Assembly: GCA_022728415.1 (NCBI GenBank)
Contig: JAIJJM010000081.1
Span: forward strand, 1-8,205
Reading direction: 5' to 3'
Length of the DNA stretch: 8,205 nt
Source: Collinsella sp.
GTDB taxonomy: Bacteria; Actinomycetota; Coriobacteriia; Coriobacteriales; Coriobacteriaceae
The notes under the pieces were generated by a model. The model had not been told where the DNA came from. It worked only from the letters and a program-made list of their open reading frames with translations, and ran no database searches. The number at the start of each line of letters is the position of its first letter. Position 1 is the stretch's first letter. Below, piece after piece: positions 5,887 to 8,205 of the stretch. Both the position numbers and the translations under genes were made by a program.

Positions 5887-6780
5887 ATGGCTAAGAATGC
5901 ACGCAAAGCTGCTAAGGCCAATCACATTCGTGGCAATTCGAGAGTGTTTACGATTGTAGTGTTCTGCCTTGCCATCGTTTACTTCCTCATTCCGGTGTGG
6001 TGGCTTATCGTTGCCTCCACCAAGACCAATAACGGCTTGTTCTTTGGCGCGCACGGTTCACTGTGGTTTGACGACAAGTTCGCGTTATTCGACAACATCA
6101 AGCAGCTGACCACCTATCAGGGTGGCATCTACTGGCGTTGGATTCTCAACTCCTTCCTGTATGCGTTGGTCGGTGGACTGGGCGCAACCACGGTTGCCGT
6201 TCTCGCCGGCTATGGCTTCGCTAAGTTCCGCTTCCGTGGCAAGAAGATGTTCTTCAATCTGGTGCTCGCAGCTCTGATGATCCCGAACACCGCGTTGGTC
6301 ATCCCCACCTTCCTGCTGATGTCGAATATCGATATCGTTGATACAGTTTGGGCCGTGTTGCTTCCCTCGCTGCTCAACCCCATGGGCGTGTACCTCATGC
6401 GTATCTACTGCCAGGAATCGTTGCCCGACGAGATGATCGAGGCCGCCCGTGTGGATGGTGCCGGCGAGCTGCGCACGTTCTTCCAGGTGTCGCTGCCGAT
6501 TATGACCCCAGCCATCACCACGGTATATCTGCTGTCCACGGTGGGAGCTTGGAATAACTTCTTCCTGCCGCAGGTAGTGTTGACGAACAACAAGTTATTC
6601 CCCATCACTGTTGGTCTGACGCAGTGGCAGGTCAAGTCCCAGGCTGGTGCGGCTTCTGAACAGGTGTGGAATTTGGTCACGTCCGGTGCGTTCATATCCA
6701 TCATCCCGATGGTGCTGGCCTTTCTCTTCCTTCAGCGCTACTGGGTGGGAGGTCTTACGGCCGGTTCTGTGAAATCCTGA
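5887..6780 (+). CDS. Sugar ABC transporter permease, MalG type
   Basis: This is the second membrane subunit of the importer, 297 residues with about six membrane segments (first at about 20-43, last at about 263-284). The ATPase-docking EAA loop is EAARVDGAGELRTFFQVSLP (185-204), a textbook match with conserved Gly191 and a Pro at the end. VLAGYGFAKFRFRGKK (105-120) is also typical of the MalG/CUT1 group. The start ATG follows the previous stop by one base, and its Shine-Dalgarno GGAGG (5876-5880) lies inside the end of the previous gene. It is the last gene of the operon, followed by two hairpins. Energy must come from an ATPase encoded elsewhere, presumably a multi-system MsiK-type protein. 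Confidence 0.93.
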   Translation: MAKNARKAAKANHIRGNSRVFTIVVFCLAIVYFLIPVWWLIVASTKTNNGLFFGAHGSLWFDDKFALFDNIKQLTTYQGGIYWRWILNSFLYALVGGLGATTVAVLAGYGFAKFRFRGKKMFFNLVLAALMIPNTALVIPTFLLMSNIDIVDTVWAVLLPSLLNPMGVYLMRIYCQESLPDEMIEAARVDGAGELRTFFQVSLPIMTPAITTVYLLSTVGAWNNFFLPQVVLTNNKLFPITVGLTQWQVKSQAGAASEQVWNLVTSGAFISIIPMVLAFLFLQRYWVGGLTAGSVKS

Positions 6781-6786
6781 CGACTT

Positions 6787-6811
6787 GGCGGGTCTTCTCC
6801 TTCGGCCCGCC
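6787..6811 (+). terminator. First hairpin after the operon
   Basis: GGCGGG (6787-6792) pairs with CCCGCC (6806-6811) around a 13-base loop, starting six bases after the permease stop. No T run follows. It may act together with the stronger stem just downstream. Confidence 0.45.
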
Positions 6812-6821
6812 TTCGCTCTCG

Positions 6822-6870
6822 ACGAGCCCGACGCACATCCTTCGCTTCTTTCGATGTGTGTCGGGCTCGT
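6822..6870 (+). terminator. Strong hairpin closing the sugar operon
   Basis: ACGAGCCCGACGCACATC (6822-6839) pairs with GATGTGTGTCGGGCTCGT (6853-6870), giving 18 pairs with a single G-U, around a 13-base pyrimidine-rich loop. The following bases are TGTCATAG, only weakly T-rich. Actinobacterial terminators often lack a proper T tract, so this is probably the operon terminator, but it could equally be an mRNA-stabilising end. Confidence 0.75.
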
Positions 6871-6904
6871 TGTCATAGTGGCATTATTGAAGGTAAACCG
6901 TAAT

Positions 6905-6910
6905 TACAAT
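6905..6910 (+). promoter_or_regulatory. Possible -10 element for the regulator gene
   Basis: TACAAT matches the -10 consensus at five of six positions and lies in a short AT-rich stretch. No good -35 is seen at 16-18 bases upstream. Transcription would start about 6917, almost on the ATG at 6918 of the mini-ORF, raising the possibility of a leaderless or near-leaderless message. Confidence 0.35.
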
Positions 6911-6946
6911 GTGAATAATGAGCAAATTGTTAAGGAGTGAATAATG
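6911..6946 (+). repeat. Ten-base direct repeat GTGAATAATG, both copies ending at an ATG
   Basis: Identical copies lie at 6911-6920 and 6937-6946, 26 bases apart, so the two ATGs are in different frames. The second copy contains the real start at 6944, chosen because AAGGAG precedes it at six-base spacing. Confidence 0.8.
6918..6944 (+). CDS. Eight-codon mini-ORF overlapping the lacI-type start
   Basis: ATG at 6918 opens the frame MSKLLRSE and ends at TAA 6942-6944, overlapping the regulator's ATG by one base (TAATG). The regulator's Shine-Dalgarno AAGGAG (6932-6937) lies within it. No good ribosome site precedes it, so it would need leaderless initiation. It is one half of a short duplication: GTGAATAATG occurs at 6911-6920 and again at 6937-6946, each copy ending in an ATG. 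It may be an accident of that repeat. Confidence 0.2.
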   Translation: MSKLLRSE

Positions 6947-7981
6947 CCTAGGCATGTGACCATCAAAGATGTGGCCAAAGAAGCGGGCGTTTCGTTCAAA
7001 ACCGTTTCCAATGTGCTCAACAGTACTGGCAGTATGCGTGACTCCACGCGAGAACGTGTTGAAAATGCCATTGTCAAACTCGGATATACGGTTAACTTGT
7101 CGGCCCGGTCGCTGAAAACCGGCACGACCGGTCTGATAGGACTATCTATTTTTGATTTCTCGCAGCCTTTTGCTCCCTATCTATCTGATCAGGTTATCGA
7201 CTATGCGCGTCAGCGTGGGTATGGCGTAATCGTTAATACATATGGCCAAGGCGGTGCTGGACTGGCATCGGTTATGGATAATGCCGCCATGTTGGCACCT
7301 GATGGATGGTTCGTATTCATTGACCAGCCCCTTGCCAATGAAGGCGCGTTACTGGAGCAGCCGTATCCGTTGGTTGTTGCTAGCGACTATGAAACATATG
7401 ACAGAGTCGATAAAGTGACCATGCCCAATGTCGAAGGTGTGCGGCAGGCAACCGGCCGTTTGCTTGATGCGGGGTGCCGGAACATCGCGCTGTTCGGTGC
7501 ATGCGAGGGCAACCGCGATTACGACTACTATATGAACGCTACTGAAGGCACACAGGAGATGCGTGTTCGTGGGTACATTCTTGCTTTCGAAGAACGAGGA
7601 CTACGTCCGGACATGGATATGCTGTTTTCGTGGGGCCTAATGATGAGCGACAGTGGTGTGCGTGCCGTTAATCACATGTTGAAGCAGGGGGTACGGCCGG
7701 ATGCGATTGTCTGCCTGAACGATGCTATGGCGATTGGCGTGTTGCATGGTCTTGAGGCGAATGGTCTTCATGTGCCGGAAGATGTGCAGCTTATTGGATA
7801 CGACAATGTGCCAGAAGCTCAATTCTCCAATCCGTCACTCACCACCGTAGATCCGCATGTGAGCGATTACGTGAAGTGCGGCATAGATATGTTGATTGAA
7901 CGTATTCAGGGCTACGAGGGGCCAATACGCACGTATTGCACTGATTTCGAGCTTATAGAGCGTGGTTCCACTCGGTTGTAG
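6944..7981 (+). CDS. LacI-family transcriptional regulator, likely repressor of the arabinose-oligosaccharide operon
   Basis: This 345-residue protein has the full LacI architecture. An N-terminal helix-turn-helix reads TIKDVAKEAGVSFKTVSNVL (6-25). A hinge region follows (about 51-60, LSARSLKTG), leading into GLIGLSIFDFSQPF, the first strand of a periplasmic-binding-protein-like sensor domain. CLNDAMAIGVLHGLEANGLHVPEDVQLIGYDN (257-288) is a hallmark family block. Its sugar ligand cannot be told from sequence; an arabinose-derived sugar is likely from context. It lies 163 bases after the last permease gene, in the same direction, beyond a strong hairpin, and probably has its own promoter. Likely targets are the palindromes at 1569-1790, whose central CG suits this family. 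No clear copy of that operator precedes its own gene. Confidence 0.92.
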   Translation: MPRHVTIKDVAKEAGVSFKTVSNVLNSTGSMRDSTRERVENAIVKLGYTVNLSARSLKTGTTGLIGLSIFDFSQPFAPYLSDQVIDYARQRGYGVIVNTYGQGGAGLASVMDNAAMLAPDGWFVFIDQPLANEGALLEQPYPLVVASDYETYDRVDKVTMPNVEGVRQATGRLLDAGCRNIALFGACEGNRDYDYYMNATEGTQEMRVRGYILAFEERGLRPDMDMLFSWGLMMSDSGVRAVNHMLKQGVRPDAIVCLNDAMAIGVLHGLEANGLHVPEDVQLIGYDNVPEAQFSNPSLTTVDPHVSDYVKCGIDMLIERIQGYEGPIRTYCTDFELIERGSTRL

Positions 7982-8034
7982 CGTATAGGTCTCGTGCCAG
8001 CAGTTGCTTGGTGCGATGCGTAATGCATACGAAT

Positions 8035-8051
8035 ACAGGTGTTTTACCTGT
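8035..8051. terminator. Short hairpin between convergent genes, possible bidirectional terminator
   Basis: ACAGGT (8035-8040) and ACCTGT (8046-8051) pair around GTTTT. It lies between the regulator stop and the convergent partial gene. The stem is only six pairs and is followed by TGAATTGTTG on the plus strand, so termination would be weak. Confidence 0.35.
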
Positions 8052-8112
8052 TGAATTGTTGAACGGCATCGCGTCTACCGGACTATGGTTCACGAAAACG
8101 GTTACTGCGAAA

Positions 8113-8205
8113 CTACTCGAACAATGCGGCGTCAGTCGCTGGGTAGCCAAGTTGGAACGCGGTGTAGGCGTGCTTGGCGGCCAGTGCGGCGAGGATGAGC
8201 AGCGT
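8113..8205 (-). CDS. 3' end of an unidentified gene (partial, last 30 codons)
   Basis: Reading leftward from the window edge, 30 open codons end at a TAG (8113-8115). The visible C-terminus begins TLLILAALAAKHAYTAFQLG and ends in DAALFE. Evidence that it is real is the strongly GC-biased third positions, the Ala-rich helix-like start and the plausible composition. No start is in the window, and I do not recognise the family. The gene converges on the regulator gene, leaving 131 bases between stops. An intracellular soluble protein would fit the composition, but the fragment is too short for any functional claim. Confidence 0.5.
   Translation of the reverse strand, partial: TLLILAALAAKHAYTAFQLGYPATDAALFE

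Noticed and set aside
6901..6920. Copy of the operator upstream of the regulator gene (TAATTACAAT half-site)
   Set aside because: Only the left half matches (7 of 10). The right half matches at about 2 of 10 positions, so there is no convincing palindrome.
1..8205. CRISPR array, phage or defence system
   Set aside because: No spaced identical repeats and no proteins of those kinds were seen. Apart from the insertion sequence, the tRNA and an unidentified fragment at the right edge, the coding content is a sugar-uptake locus.

Overview
The window looks like actinobacterial chromosome, most likely Bifidobacterium. The evidence is moderately high GC with GC-rich third positions, strong AAGGAG-type ribosome sites, an intracellular GH51 arabinofuranosidase, a sugar ABC transporter that lacks its own ATPase, and a LacI-type regulator. 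This arrangement is typical of bifidobacterial glycan-utilisation loci. The genus is an inference from protein character and layout, not from a marker gene.

Left part (1-1480). A complete tRNA-Ser(CGA) with a long variable arm is followed at once by a strong intrinsic terminator. Beyond it lies a GC-richer insertion sequence on the minus strand, carrying an IS256-type transposase (IS1249-like subgroup). The transposase appears dead twice over. A one-base contraction in a G run breaks the N-terminal zinc ribbon, and the residue where the catalytic Glu is expected is Lys. The element's ends could not be fixed.

Control region (about 1480-1823). This 340-base non-coding stretch holds three copies of one operator-like palindrome, with a half-site close to TTAGTACAAC. 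The best copy lies just upstream of the first sugar gene. They look like LacI-family operators, probably for the regulator encoded at the right end.

Arabinose-oligosaccharide operon (1824-6780, plus strand). The order is a GH51 alpha-L-arabinofuranosidase, a lipoprotein solute-binding protein and two MalF/MalG-type permeases. Imported arabinose-containing oligosaccharides would be trimmed in the cytoplasm to free L-arabinose. No ATPase gene is present, so a shared MsiK-like ATPase encoded elsewhere is expected. Long RNA hairpins without U-tracts separate the enzyme from the binding protein and the binding protein from the permeases. They could set unequal expression of the operon's genes. The binding-protein start codon overlaps the stop of an eight-codon upstream mini-ORF that contains its Shine-Dalgarno.

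Right part (6781-8205). Two hairpins, the second very stable, close the operon. A LacI-family regulator follows in the same direction, and its start also overlaps the stop of an eight-codon mini-ORF. The last 93 bases are the 3' end of an unidentified gene on the minus strand, convergent with the regulator.

No clearly new protein system was found. The observations most worth following are the three-operator control region, the two mini-ORF leaders, the intercistronic hairpins and the double lesion in the transposase.
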